DNA of 64,000 bases from Pyxicephalus adspersus (GCF_032062135.1 NC_092860.1:64364990-64428989), one strand, 5' to 3'. Positions 1-11,092 are shown, counted from the stretch's first letter. Numbers and translations are program-made. The notes: a model not told the origin generated them from the letters alone.

Positions 1-158
1 CTTTGTAACGACTGGTCTGTTATTAAGATTGATGTTTTTATAGGCGCTGTCCTGCCACATTTATAATGTGTTTGTTACTTTCTATGCCTCTTTTGCGGTC
101 TTTATTGTCTTTTGTTTTGAAAAATTTTAAATAAAGAATGTTTAAAAAAAAAAAAAAA
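1..158 (+). repeat. 3' end of a LINE (probably L1-type)
   Basis: A T-rich stretch with no open frame ends in AATAAA (130-135) followed by a 15-A run (144-158). This is the form of a LINE 3' untranslated region with its poly(A) tail. The reverse transcriptase frame would lie before the window start, so family assignment is by resemblance to the L1-type tails at 38.9 and 45.5 kb only. Confidence 0.45.
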
Positions 159-735
159 TGCAGCTCAGAACAAATCTTAGGTGAAAATACATGCCCAGGC
201 TGGGGGAAAAAAACACATGGTGTTTTGTAAAGTGATGGTCATGGCCACTCATGCAAATAAGGTATAGATGTATAGTGACATACTAAGAGTCATGACCTCT
301 GGCCTAATAAATTTGCAGAATGGAAGTAAATAGGCCAGCATTCCTAGGTCCTGCCCTGCCGCATAAAAGCGGAAAGGTTATCTGGGAAAAAAGGCACAGT
401 TTCAAAGTGATCAAATGCAAGTTAAAAATGCATGCAGCATTTGTAAAAAAAAAATACATTTGTGTACAGAATAATAAGTAAAAAAAGACATTATAATGGC
501 TTTTATTTGCATGCAAGCAATGCTTGAACAGTGAACATTCTATTGCAAATCAAAACATGAAAAATGTATCAAATGTGTGTTTGTTCCGTTACAGTGGAAG
601 TAAGATAAGGAGAATTTTAGGCTCCAAAATTTAATACCAGTATTTGCATTCTTCCTTACAATCTCAATCATTCACTGTATAAACTGAAAAATGTTTCAAG
701 ATTTTGCTTTCTATTGAATCCCTGAACTAATATTT
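159..735. other. No gene or recognisable repeat
   Basis: AT-rich sequence with short A-runs and no frame resembling a known protein. Nothing assignable was seen. Confidence 0.5.
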
Positions 736-1340
736 AGCTGTATAACCACTGTTTTTAAGTGGTTGCTGCACATCTGTGTTGCATTGAGTCAACCAATTTC
801 TGGCACCTGTAAACAGGTATTCCAACCAGGATGATTGGAATACATTCCACAGTTCTGCATTTCTTGGTTATGACTCAGAAACAGCATTTTAATGTCACCC
901 CACTAGTTTTCTTTTGATATAAGGTCTGGGGATTGGGGAGGCCACTCCATAACTTCAATCTTTTCGGTTTGGAAACAAGACGTTGGTTGTTTACTGGTGT
1001 GTTTGTGGTCATTGTTTTGTTGAGATTTTCCTCTTAAGTACAGAGCAAAATGACCTCCAAGTATTTTTATGTATTCAACCTGATCCATGCCCCTGGTGTG
1101 TGATAAATAGGCCCAACATAACCCTATGAAACACCTCCTCATATCATGATGCTTGCGCCACCATGCTTCACTGTCTTCACAGTGGACTGTGGCTTGAATT
1201 CAGTGTGACCTTTAGACTTGTAGGAGCAATATATATGTGTCTGATCAGTGAAATGCGTCACCAGTAAAATACAGTCAAATAAATATTTGGGAATAATGTT
1301 CCTAACTTCTTTGTTTTCCCGTCTAATCAACTTTTTTTTT
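736..1340 (-). pseudogene. Tc1-like transposase remnant
   Basis: The minus strand encodes the middle and C-terminal parts of a Tc1-type (DDE) transposase, the enzyme that cuts the element out and pastes it at TA sites. Two frames carry it. 1139-1330 holds the TVKHGGASIM motif. 903-1142 holds a NNDHKHTSK motif followed by EWPPQSPDL and a KEN that corresponds to the usual PIEN. In the family the first of these motifs reads DNDPKHTSK, so the second catalytic Asp has become Asn. About 740-850 still resembles the C-terminal end (ELWNVFQSSW, then a decayed LVDSMQHRC region). The N-terminal DNA-binding domain is missing and at least two frameshifts are present. No terminal inverted repeat was identified. 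It is a dead fragment. Confidence 0.8.
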
Positions 1341-1344
1341 ATCT

Positions 1345-1600
1345 TATCCTACAAAGTCCATAGTCCTCTTCCTAATTGTCCCTCAGAGGGGCTCACAATC
1401 TAAAGTCCCTACCTCATATGTCATATGTACTGCCTAGGGTCAAATTTAGAGGAAAGCCAATTAATCTAACTGCGTGTTTTTGCAATGTGGGTGGAAAACC
1501 TGCAAATTCCATGCAGATAGTGTCTTGGTGGAGATTCAAACTCTAAGACCTAGAGCTTCAAAGGCCAGAGTGCTAAGCACTGGGCCACCGTTCTTCCCAC
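1345..1600 (-). repeat. tRNA-derived SINE, diverged copy
   Basis: It aligns by eye along most of its length with the better copy at 47977-48302: the shared blocks are the GAGGGGCTCACAATCTAA region, the AGCCAATTAATCTAACTGC region and the tRNA-like head. Read on the minus strand, the head is at about 1600, with an A-box-like GGTGGCCCAGTGCTTAGC (1572-1589) and a decayed B box near 1532-1545. It has lost the CCGGAGTACCC block kept in the other copy. Confidence 0.75.
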
Positions 1601-2605
1601 ACAATAAACAGAATCCTAACAAAACCTAACACAAATTTCATCCACTAATAACAAAGAAAACAGAATTTGATATAATACAGCTAAATTTTATCCCACTGTA
1701 AGAAAATTTAAAGAATAGACTATTCAATATCATTTGTCATGGTATGAAGAATCCCCAAGTGGAATATTTGAAGCTATCATAGATTTGTGAACACTGACCT
1801 ACTCAATAATTCTTGCCAAATTTGAAAAAAAAAAAGTTTTTCAGACCCCGGGGACGGGGACTAAATCCAAGCTGTTAATATAGCTTGCTTTGCTGCTATA
1901 AACAAATTATAATTTTTAATATTAAAATTATATAATCCATCCTTTCTGTCCTGTGTTTCGTTAGGAAGAACCATATCCTGACGGACATAGTATGGGATTT
2001 AAGGGGATTGCCTGGCCATGATTAATCAAACCCAGTACACATGACCAGAAAGCTGCAATATGCAAGCAACTCCACTAATATTGATTCCACATTTTGGTGA
2101 AAAGGACCCTAAGACCCTCAAAATTCTTGGAGTTTTGCAGTCAGAAAACTTCATAAGCTCCATGTAACAATCTATTTTTCCTTTATTTATCCAAAAGAAA
2201 AAAACTTTTTTTTCCCAAATAACACCCAAAGAAAGGAAATGGGATCAACCCCCTACAACAATTAAAATATCACAAAGAAATAGAAGTAAAATAATTTCTC
2301 CAACTCACAAAAAAAGACCCACAAAACATCAGACAAGTACAGTAAGGACGAGAGGATAACACCGAAAAGGATTCATATCTTGAATCTTCACAACTATGAT
2401 ATACCAATACAAAAAACTGCTAACCTTTTATAAGCCTAAGTTACTTACTTCTTATAAACAATGGCTAGTATATTCTTGAGTATTTCGATAATGCGTCCAA
2501 TCTTGCCAGAAACGTAAAAATGTATCTTCAATGCCATAAATAAGTGGCAGTCAAATCTTCCATCTTTTTAAACCATAGGCTTATCGTGGGTACCTCTGGT
2601 TTTAT
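1601..2605 (-). pseudogene. L1-type LINE copy A, C-terminal end of ORF2 and 3' region
   Basis: Non-functional. The minus strand of 2450-2605 reads, across frames, like the last part of an L1/Tx1 ORF2: a SLWFKKMEDL segment, then GIEDTFLRFWQDW. This continues from LINAAHT encoded at about 5895, so CR1 copy A (2606-5885) appears to have inserted here. 2026-2450 is probably 3' untranslated sequence. The open frame at 2026-2229 was not recognised as any protein. The left end of the element is not defined, and no poly(T) marking a tail could be tied to it. Confidence 0.45.
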
Positions 2606-3346
2606 AGTTACATAGAGACATAGTAGGTTAGGTTGAAAAAAGACATAAGTCCATCCAAGTTCAACCACTAGGGAAATAAACATATCCCAGATAAAAAACC
2701 CTATAAGACATAGTTGGTTCAGAGGAAGGCAAAAAAAACCCTGGTACAACTTGCTTCAACAGGGGAAAAAAAATTCCTTCCTGATTCCATGAGGCCATGG
2801 GATGTTCTCTGGATCAACAGTCACTGTTATTTTTACTTTAAAGCCTTAATACCCAGTTATATTCTGTGTTTCTCAAAAAACATCCAGCTTTTTCTTAAAG
2901 CAATCTATAGTAGTTGCTGAAACTACTTCCTGAGGGAGCTGATTTTCACAGACCTTACAGTGAAGAATGCCTTCCTTATCCAGAGCCTAAACTACTTTTC
3001 CTCCAGACGCAAAGAGTGCCCTCTTGTTCTTTGTAATGATCTCAAAGTGAATAATGGGAGAGTTCTCTATATGGACCGTTTATTTTTTTACAGGGTGATC
3101 ATATCCCCCTTAAACGTCTCTTCTCAAGGGAGAATAGATTCAGTTCAGCTAATCTCTCCTCATAGCTGAGCTCCTCCATTATTTTTATGAATTTAGTTGC
3201 CCTTCTCTGCACTCTCTCCAATTCCACAATGTCCTTTTTGTGAACTGGTGACCAAAACTGGACTGCATAATCCAGATGTGGTCTGACCAATACTTTGTAC
3301 AGGGGCAAGATTATGTCTCCATCTCTGCACTCTTTTCCTCTTTTAA

Positions 3347-3897
3347 CCCCCCTAACGTTCTAATTCTGTCAGTTTTTTGATGCAAAAAGTGACCCTATTT
3401 TTTTTGCATAGAAATTTTTGTTTGTTATTGTGGGCCTCCCGGGTATGATAATTATATTTATTTGTTATATTATAATCATAAATTATAATACACATAATTA
3501 TAAATAATCATTTTAAAAAATAATGAAATAATAGACAACAATGTAATCTTAAAATAAAATTAAAAATGTACTTTTATTTTTATTTCATGTTGTGTGGTGT
3601 TTTTGTACTGTAAAAACCATTTAAAAGCAGATTACATTGTAATCATTGTTCATTGTGACCACCCCCGGAATTTGCTATTGCTGCTGGCATCTGCAGTGAG
3701 ATGTGAAGCACAATGCAGAAGTCCTGCATTGTGCTTCGCATCTCACTGCTGATGCGGGCAGTGGCGTGACCGGGACCCGCGTGGTATTTAAATTTCCTGC
3801 CCGGCTTCACAGCAGGACCATCGGATCGCCGCGGGGCAAAGGTAAAGGGGGCTCTTAAAGTTACCCTGAGTGTGACTCGGGATTACCGCTAGGGGGG
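3347..3897 (+). mobile_element. TTAA-flanked MITE, copy 1 (piggyBac-like)
   Basis: A 551-bp non-coding element with exact TTAA on both sides (3343-3346 and 3898-3901). Its ends are inverted repeats: CCCCCCTAACG at the left and CGCTAGGGGGG at the right. It interrupts CR1 copy A at CCTCTTTTAATACAAG, and CR1 copy F (about 41311) has that site empty. TTAA duplication and CCC termini are characteristic of piggyBac-superfamily DNA transposons. An imperfect hairpin lies at about 3690-3755. It has no transposase frame. Confidence 0.9.
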
Positions 3898-3901
3898 TTA
3901 A

Positions 3902-4869
3902 TACAAGAAAGTACTTTGCTAGCTTTTGATATTGCAGCTTGGCATTGCATGCTGTTAATTAGTCTATGATCTACCAGAACCCCCAGATCCTTTTCCATTT
4001 CAGACTCCCCCAAATGTATTCCCCCTAGACAGTATGAAGCATGCATGTTGTTAGCTCCCAAGTGCATAATTTTACATTCATCTATATTAAATGTCATTTG
4101 CCACTTGGCTGCCCAATCAAACAGTACATCCAGGTCTGCTTGTAGAATATAGACATCCTGTATGGACCTAATTCCATTACATAGTTTGGTGTCATCTGCA
4201 AACACAGAAATGGTACTTTTAATCCCAAACTCTATATCATTTATGAAGATGTTAAACAGTAAAGGTCCCAACACTAAACCCTGGGGTACACCACTAATAA
4301 CCTTAGACCATTTAGAGTATGAATCATTAATTACAACTCTCTGGATGCGATCTTTAAGCCAGTTCTCTATCCATTCTCTATCCATCCAAGTTGCATATTC
4401 ACCGTCTGTGGTGTACAGTGTCAAATGCTTTAGCAAAGTCCAAGCACACTATATCAACTGCTATTCCACTGTGTACCTGTTTACTTACTTCCTCATAAAA
4501 AGAGAGTAAATTTGTTTGACAACTTCTGTCTTTCTTAAAGCCATGCTAACTATCACTTATAATATTATTTTCTAGCAGAAGCTCCTCTATGTGGCTCTTT
4601 ATCAAACTCTCTAAGACCTTTCCAACTATGGACTTTAAACCAACGGGTCTGTAGTTACCTGGTAATGACTTTGCTCTCTTTTTGAAGATAGTAACCACAT
4701 TGGCCTTACGCCATTCCATCAGTACCTTGCCAGTATTTAAAGAGTCTCTAAAAATTAGAAATAATGGCTTTGAAATACCTGAGCTCAGCTCTTTCAGGAC
4801 ACGTGGATGTAATCCATCAGGTCCTGGTGCTTTGTCAACCTTAATTTTTCCCAGCTGTTTCTCAATCAT
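3902..4869 (-). pseudogene. CR1 copy A reverse transcriptase, broken
   Basis: Reverse transcriptase core of CR1 ORF2, which copies the element RNA at the nicked target. The frame 4546-4869 holds DKAPGPDGLHPRVLKE and the NYRPVGLKSIVGKVLE region (fingers and palm N-terminal part). The frame 3902-4436 holds VISGVPQGLVLGPLLF and the catalytic FADDTKL, both well preserved, and continues to the LGGIHLGESEMEKDLGVL segment. The two frames are not continuous: a frameshift or short deletion lies between about 4437 and 4545, in the AFDTV region of motif A. Base changes relative to the other CR1 copies are scattered, as in an old inactive insert. Confidence 0.85.
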
Positions 4870-5563
4870 ATCAATTCTGAGCTATTGTGACTCATTTAAG
4901 GCAGTGACATTGCTATTATGAATTTGGGGTTTTGCACATTTTATCTCCTTTTAACATCTTTTGTTAAATTCCTTATAATATTCAAATAATGAAGGTGATC
5001 CTTCATTTTTATATTTTTGGAATGCACCCTTTCTTGTTCCTTATGGCTTTTTTAACATCAGCTGTGAGCTACATAGGTTTTATTTTAGCCTCCTAAACTT
5101 ATTACCCATTGAAATATATGTTTTAGTTTGCTTTTGTAGAATAGACTTGAAACATTCCCATTTCTGTTCTGTGTTCTTTGAGGATAATATTGTCTCCCAG
5201 TCCAAGTCACAGAGAGCCGCTCTTAATAATGTAAATTATGCTCTCTTAAAATTAATACATTTTTCTTTTCTGTTTTTGCTTCCTGTTTACAGCTAACATT
5301 AAATGAAATCATATTATGGTCACTGCTACCCAGATTCTATTTTATTTGCACATTTGTTATAAGCTCTGTATTGTTAGAAAGAACTCTAGGTCCAGCAGAA
5401 TATCATTTCTAGTTGGGGCTTATATAAACTGTACCATAAAATTATCTTGTATTAAATTCACAAATTTTCTCCTTTTTGCTGTTCCTGTAGTGCCATTACT
5501 CCAGTCAATGTCAGGGTAGTTAAAATCTCCCATGATTAAAACACTTCCACTTTTTGCTGCTAT

Positions 5564-5860
5564 TTATTTTTTGCTGCTTTTTCTATCTGCTAGTAGTTGA
5601 TTTTCTATTTCTTTCTTAGCACTGGGGGGCCTATAGCAGACTCCAATAATTAATTTTGTGGTATTGAACCCCACATTTAACTCCACCCATAATGCCTCAA
5701 CCTCATCGCTTGCTCCCTCCGCAATTTCTTCTTTCACATTCACTTTCAGATCACTTCTCACATACAGACAGACACCACCACCCTTTCGTTTCACTCTGTC
5801 TTTACGAAAGAGAGTATACCCAGGAATATTGACAGCCCAGTCATGCGAAGAACAGTCATT
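5564..5860 (-). pseudogene. CR1 copy A endonuclease domain, partial
   Basis: Minus-strand frame with the segments SSHDWAVNIPGYTLF, GGGVCLYVRSDLK and EALWVELNVG, then IIGVCYRPPSAKKEIENQL. These match the apurinic/apyrimidinic-like endonuclease domain of CR1 ORF2 as seen in the other copies here. The N-terminal catalytic part is absent because the element is 5'-truncated near 5860-5885. Downstream (minus strand, 4870-5560) the rest of the endonuclease is present but split by frameshifts. Confidence 0.8.
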
Positions 5861-5894
5861 TCCTTCATAACAGTGGTATTCAGGTGTGGGCAGC

Positions 5895-7077
5895 ATTGAT
5901 TAAAGGTCTCACCACTGAGAATATATATTTCCCCACTGGAATCTCATTACAGTGAAGCAGATAGAATGGAGCATCATCTAGAATGTGAAAATGTACAAAC
6001 TGTTGGATTATACACCGCACTTTTTCCCCAGTATGGCCTAAGTTTTGAACAAAACCAAAAGATGTGTAACATTGTTCTTCTTTCCTTTCCACTCCTCAAC
6101 AAATCTCTGTGTTTTGACCTATTTTGTGAAGGTGTTCTATACCATCTTGATAGAATTTTATATCCCATTTCTTGGGTTCTACTACTCCTTATTGAACTAT
6201 AAGCGAAAAGAAGCATACGTTTACACTGCTGTATGTTAAATTCCCTTTCCAACCCATTTTCCTGCTTTTTCATATAAGGTGGGACATATTTCTCTATAGG
6301 CTCTACCAATAGGACATATATCCTAGAAAGGCCCCGCTTAAATACTCCTACTTCTTTACATACCTTTTCAAATTATATACATACATTTTCAAGTTTTTTA
6401 CAAAATGTTTTGTCGCTATCAAGCTTACATTTCTGTAGAAAATGGTATAGTTGATTAGCCCTCCAGTGGGGCAAGGTAAACTGTAACTCAGACGAGAACA
6501 ATTCCTCTCTGGACACCCATCTAAAAATAAAATGCATTGCTCTTTAAAATCCCACCTGTCAAGCCAGGAAAGGCTGATTCTTCCAACCCTTTAGGGAAAT
6601 TGGGATTGCCTAAAATTGGATACAAAGGAGATACCAAGTTAGACCTATAGTCAAGTGATTTTGCCACAATATCAATTCCACACTTCTAACACTAAGAAAC
6701 CAGGGCATAATATCCAACTGATATCTTCAAAATGCTTGTTATAAAGCAATCAATTGTTTATAATTTCTATGGCGACACCAATCAACCACCCTTAACAACA
6801 TCAAGACCGCATATTACAAATAAAAATTTGGTATCCTCAATCCTCCTTTTACCTTAGGTAGAAACAAAAGCTTCTTATCTATTCGTGGTCTACTCCCCCC
6901 CCACACACACACACAAATTACAGCCTGTAGCCAGTGAAAAAATGACACCAAAACTTCTATAGGAAGTGTTAAAAATAAATATAAAAACCTAGGCAAGACA
7001 TTCATTCCATATCCATATCCACATATGTGTCCTGGGATTCCCATATCACAGAACTTGAAAGAGGAATTCTTACCCAC
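5895..7077 (-). pseudogene. L1-type LINE copy A, ORF2 C-terminal third
   Basis: L1/Tx1-type ORF2 remnant. 6814-7077 encodes MNVLPRFLYLFLTLPIEV and then LFLPKVKGGLRIPNFYL, the conserved region after the reverse transcriptase. 5974-6309 encodes QEMGYKILSRWYRTPS followed by ERRTMLHIFWFCSKLRPYW, the C-terminal region that normally includes a Cys/His knuckle. 5880-6092 carries on through VVRPLINAAHT, where CR1 copy A interrupts it. Several frameshifts separate the pieces. The reverse transcriptase catalytic region is missing: immediately upstream the sequence jumps to the endonuclease (see 7080-7340). Confidence 0.8.
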
Positions 7078-7079
7078 TT

Positions 7080-7340
7080 TGATTTTGCATCATTAGAAAA
7101 ACCATGATAACCCACCGGGAAGTGTTTATTATGCAGCAGAGGTGTTTTTCCCTTGCAAAATTGTGTTTCTTGTATAAAGACAACATGGACACTGAGGATC
7201 TGAGGAACATTTCTCCTGGATTTTCAATCCCTTTACCTTCCAAGTGATACTGGAAACAGTCCAGTCTAAGGGTAAAAACCAAACACTATGATAAAAAAAT
7301 GAAATGCCTAAGCTCGAACGTGTATTTAGACAAGTCATGC
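7080..7340 (-). pseudogene. L1-type LINE copy A, endonuclease N-terminus
   Basis: The minus strand, across two frames, encodes segments of the start of an L1 endonuclease: a region like NVQGLNTPEKR, then HVVFIQETQFCKGKTPLLHN and FPVGYHGFSNDAKSK. The QET/QETH motif includes the metal-binding Glu of this nuclease family. The next recognisable sequence downstream is already the post-reverse-transcriptase region, so roughly 1.5-2 kb of ORF2 is missing. The size is judged from the usual ORF2 layout and was not measured. Confidence 0.7.
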
Positions 7341-8210
7341 AGTAAAATTATTGAGACTTCATAGAGTCCTGTACACAAGCTTTTCATTTTTATTTCATTT
7401 TTAGTTGAAATGAATGTAAGTAACAGATAAAATTGCTGGGGTGGGCAGGATCTTTACTTCTAGGACCCAATGACCTGCACAAATGTTCCAATTTGATCTT
7501 GAACTGAACTTCCAGCTCCGTAAACTCCACAGATTCAGGGAATACCCCTAATACGAATAATATTATGTCAGCTTATATTTTCTAAATCATCTTATTGGTA
7601 CAATAAACGTTGAATTACATCAGCATGAGTATTTAAGCTGGTAGAATTCTGGTTCACCTAGACTCTCAACTCCTCCACTTCTCATTCTCTTCAATAAGGG
7701 CACAGAGATCTAGTTTAAGGGTAGATCTAGCTGTAGCTAATGACCCCACTCTTCATTTCAGAAAATTTTCAAAGCTTTCTTTAGATAGAAATATATCACT
7801 TCTAAAGCTTCTAAATCTTTTCCTACTTCACCAGGTGAACCAGAAATTGTACCTCTATTTTGCATATCACAATTACAGCCACGAACAACACCAATAGCAT
7901 TTAATAAAGAAAGTTACCTCCTGCCTGGCAAGATTCCCACTTTTACACTGCTTCTGTGCTGTCACTTGTAATAGGCTCCGTCCTCCCATTAAATTACTTT
8001 TTTCATTCCCCTGTTGTGGTATTCGCTGCGCTGCCCGTGCCAACAGCTTCCCTTCTTGCTGCTAAGCTGTTGTGGGCCTGACAGGGACATGTGAAAAGAA
8101 TGTCCCAATTTCCTGCATTGGCGTCCCTGGTTCCCAGTCCTGTTCCTTTTAATGTCTTTTTCCCCATCATAATTCAAATCTCCCCACTCACAGCTGCAAA
8201 CCAATAACTC
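7341..8210 (-). pseudogene. L1-type LINE copy A, 5' region and ORF1 remnant
   Basis: Heavily decayed sequence upstream of the endonuclease fragment. On the minus strand 7600-7870 resembles parts of an L1 ORF1 (RNA-binding chaperone) such as RGTISGSPGEVGKDLEALE, but no frame stays open. 7989-8204 is open (71 codons) without a recognisable domain and may be 5' untranslated sequence. Assignment rests mainly on position between the endonuclease and the next L1 copy. Confidence 0.4.
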
Positions 8211-10240
8211 CTTTTTTTTAGCACAATCCCACCATATATGGAAGAGCGTACCTTCTAACTGACAGCCTCGAAAGCAGTTTATTAATGCGTTGGTAGAAAA
8301 ATAGTTTAAGCCTCTGAGGTTTTATGTACCAGCCCAACATTAGTTTATAGTTGGATTCAACCGCTGTTGCATTTATACTACAGTTGGGCTAGTATCCCAA
8401 ATTTGTTCCCAGACTTCTACATCTAAGGACATGGCAATATCTTTCTCACAGTGTTGTTTGTACATAAGGCAGGGTGATTTGAGCCTGTTTTGCAAGAAGA
8501 GAAAAGCATAAATTGAGAATATTATCCCCTTTGCTAAAGGCTGTTTCAGACAGATTTGATCAAAAGAAGCGAGGGGAGGGGACGTGAGTTTAATGTTGCA
8601 AGAAACAAAATGGCGTAGGTGTAGGTAACTGAAAATTTCTGAGGAGGGGCCTTCGTGCATGGTGCTGAAAATGCTAAAAGGAAACATTGTGGAAGCATCT
8701 CTCAGATTATAGATTCTGTAAAGGTCATGAGATACCCACTAATGGAATCTTTGGGGGTGTTCAAGACCCAGGATAAATAAAGGATTACCTATAATAGTCA
8801 CCAATTGGGAATGAGGAGATAGTAGGCCACCCAAAAATGTGATGGAACCCTATATATGAAGAAAGTGCCTAACAATAGGATTTAGGATGTGCCGTTGGGC
8901 CCCTGAGGACATCCAAAGTGGTGCTCCCACTGAAATTGTGTCTATCTCTGTTGCCTCCAGGAAGACCCACAAAGGTGGGCTAGTTTTAACATGATATGCT
9001 GTGAGTGAGGCTGTTTATGCTGACATGTAATAGTTGGAAATATGTGCGAATCAGCCAGTCCGCATTATTCTTTAGTGGAATAGCACAGGGCGAGGAAGCC
9101 TGGGCGTTTTAGCACCCTATATCAAAACTCATGATCAACCTTTGTAAATTTCACTATACATGTGAAGGGTTTGAAATGGGTAAGATCCACATTGGGAACA
9201 GTAGTTTTGGTAACCATGTCATTTTGACTCATGTAATGCGCCCCAACCATTGAAATTTGATATTTTTTCCATGACTAGCAAGGCACTCTAATGGCTAACC
9301 AGAAGCGGAATGTTGGCTATATAGAGTGTCAAAAGAATTAGTAGTATACACCCAAATATCAAAGGGATTTAGGTGCCCAGTGGAACGGAAACAAGTTCTG
9401 TACTTGAGAGGGGTAGCGAGATATTCAAAGCTTTACATTTGTGACCATTCAGCTGTAGCCCTGAAAATTCTTGAAACTGATTAAGGGTAGCAAGCAAATT
9501 GGGGAAAGAGATAAAAGGTTGGGCCAAAAACAGTAAAATGTCGTCTGCAAAGACACCAAAGAGACATAGTTTATGATGGTAGCCTGGGACCCTCAAGCCT
9601 CAAATATTAGAATGTTTTTTCATAGCGATGGCCAGAGGCTCAATAGCTAAACCAAGCAAATGTGTCGACAGCAGCCATCATTGCTGAGTACCTTTTTCCT
9701 ATGGAGAAGTGTGGGGATCTATGCTCATATACTGAAGAAAAGCTTGGGGGAGGTATATAATGCTGAGACCCACTTACGGAAATGCGTCCCATATCCCCAT
9801 TGTGCAAGATGTCTAAACAAATGAGGCCAAACCACTGAATCAAAAGCCTTTTTGATGTCTAAACTTAATAAGAAGACAGAGCAACCTCTGGTCCTCGCCA
9901 TATAGGTTAAGTGTGAGACTTCATAGATATTGTCTCCCGCTTGTCTCTGAGCCATAAAGCCTACCTGGTCTTTAGTGATCAGGGAATCTATACCTTTATT
10001 CAATCTCGATGCTATAATATCTTGCCAACCAAATTAAGGAGCGATATAGGGCGGAAGTTTTATCAATGTTTAGTATCCACTTCTGGCTTGGGAATCATTC
10101 TATTTGCAGGTTCTAACATTGCTTACCTTCTTTCTGAATCTCATTATAAACTCGCACTATGTGGGAAATTAAAATCAGCATATTTTTTATACTTTGGGGC
10201 GATGAACCCATCAAGTCCTCCCCGTTTATTAAATTTAAGG
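8211..10240 (-). pseudogene. L1-type LINE copy B, reverse transcriptase and C-terminus
   Basis: Second minus-strand L1/Tx1 copy. From its 3' side: 8211-8300 encodes GCQLEGTLFHIWWDCAK (C-terminal region). 8373-8687 is a long open stretch of the same area. 9369-9596 encodes FADDILLFLAQP, the catalytic box of the reverse transcriptase. 9725-10003 encodes LITKDQVGFMAQRQAGDNI and SLDIKKAFDSVVWPHLF (motif A with its Asp). About 10030-10240 reads FRPISLLNLVGKIL and GLDGFIAPKYKK in shifted frames. Multiple frameshifts and stops make it inactive. A hAT transposon (10241-12395) interrupts it, and it resumes at 12396. Its 3' end abuts L1 copy A, so either A inserted into B or B lost its tail. Confidence 0.85.
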
Positions 10241-10872
10241 CAGTGGTGCCCAACCTTTTTGCATGCTGTTAACATTGGGATAAAACTCGCGGCCACAATG
10301 CAAACAAACATTAAATATGTATGTTTAAAACTGGAATAGTTTTAATTTAAAATAAAATTAAATTGAAATGTTTCTAGTTACCGTAACATACATGCATCAA
10401 ATAAAAGATGACAAATCAAGAATCTCTGCAATCGATACTTCCAGAGAAGTGCAATTCATGTGTCAGATAGCCAAAGAGGTACATGTTCTTACTACTACAT
10501 CTTCAGGACCAGTTGCTAAGATCTTTCTGTTCCAGAGACATTAAGGGTGACAGAAGGTATGTGGTCAGCGATGTGTAACGGGCATCTCGCCAGCCACTCA
10601 GTCCCCCGCAACGCAGCATCTGCAGATTTGGCTCCAGGCAGTAGTGAGTGGTAGGGTTGTTCGAATAGCTGAGTGTTCGATTCGGCGGCTATTCGTTCGA
10701 ATAGCCGATATTTTTCGGGTGAACGAACGCCGAATTTGAACACCATTAAAGTCTATGGGGGGGGAAAATTTGGGTTATTTTCTTGACTGTGTAGAACTGC
10801 AAGAGCAATCGGGAGCAGAGCTGACAGCTCCGCTCTCCTGATTGCTCTTGCAGCCCTAGCGTAACTGTAGAT

Positions 10873-11005
10873 TGTGTTCTTGGATAAAGATTCTCTATCC
10901 AATAACACGGTGTTTTTGGATAGAGAATCTCTATCCAAGAACACATATGGAACAAAGTAACTGTGGTATGTTTTCTTGGATAGAGAATCTCTATTCAAGA
11001 ACACA
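10873..11005. repeat. Three successive 27-bp palindromes
   Basis: The unit reads TCTTGGATAGAGA, one A, then TCTCTATCCAAGA, a perfect inverted repeat with a single-base centre. Copies lie near 10878-10904 (diverged), 10914-10941 and 10974-11001, each within a TGTTCTTGG...CCAAGAACACA frame. Strand is meaningless because each unit reads nearly the same on both. Confidence 0.85.
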
Positions 11006-11092
11006 TACTACACATACTGACAGCTTCGCTTCTCTGATTGCTCTTGCAGCTCTAGTGAAACTGTATGTGACTCCACGGCCCGTGACACTGAC

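Larger units (their letters stand above)
2606..5885 (-). mobile_element. CR1-type LINE copy A
   Basis: A 5'-truncated CR1 retrotransposon on the minus strand. The 3' end (2606-2960) carries the untranslated block seen in every CR1 copy of this window (ATAGTAGGTTAGGTTGAAAA). Then come the ORF2 C-terminus ([22 protein letters not shown]), the reverse transcriptase and the end of the endonuclease domain (PGYTLFRKDR). Truncation within the endonuclease is normal for target-primed reverse transcription. The copy sits inside L1 copy A and is interrupted by a MITE at 3347-3897. With the MITE removed it is about 2.7 kb, against roughly 3 kb for copy G. Confidence 0.9.

Noticed and set aside
4162..4509. 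Plus-strand frame of 115 codons opposite the CR1 reverse transcriptase
   Set aside because: It recurs opposite the same region in CR1 copy F (41582-41974), so it is a shadow of the conserved reverse transcriptase.
9941..10339. 132-codon plus-strand frame
   Set aside because: Antisense to the L1 copy B reverse transcriptase and running into the hAT end; no domain recognised.
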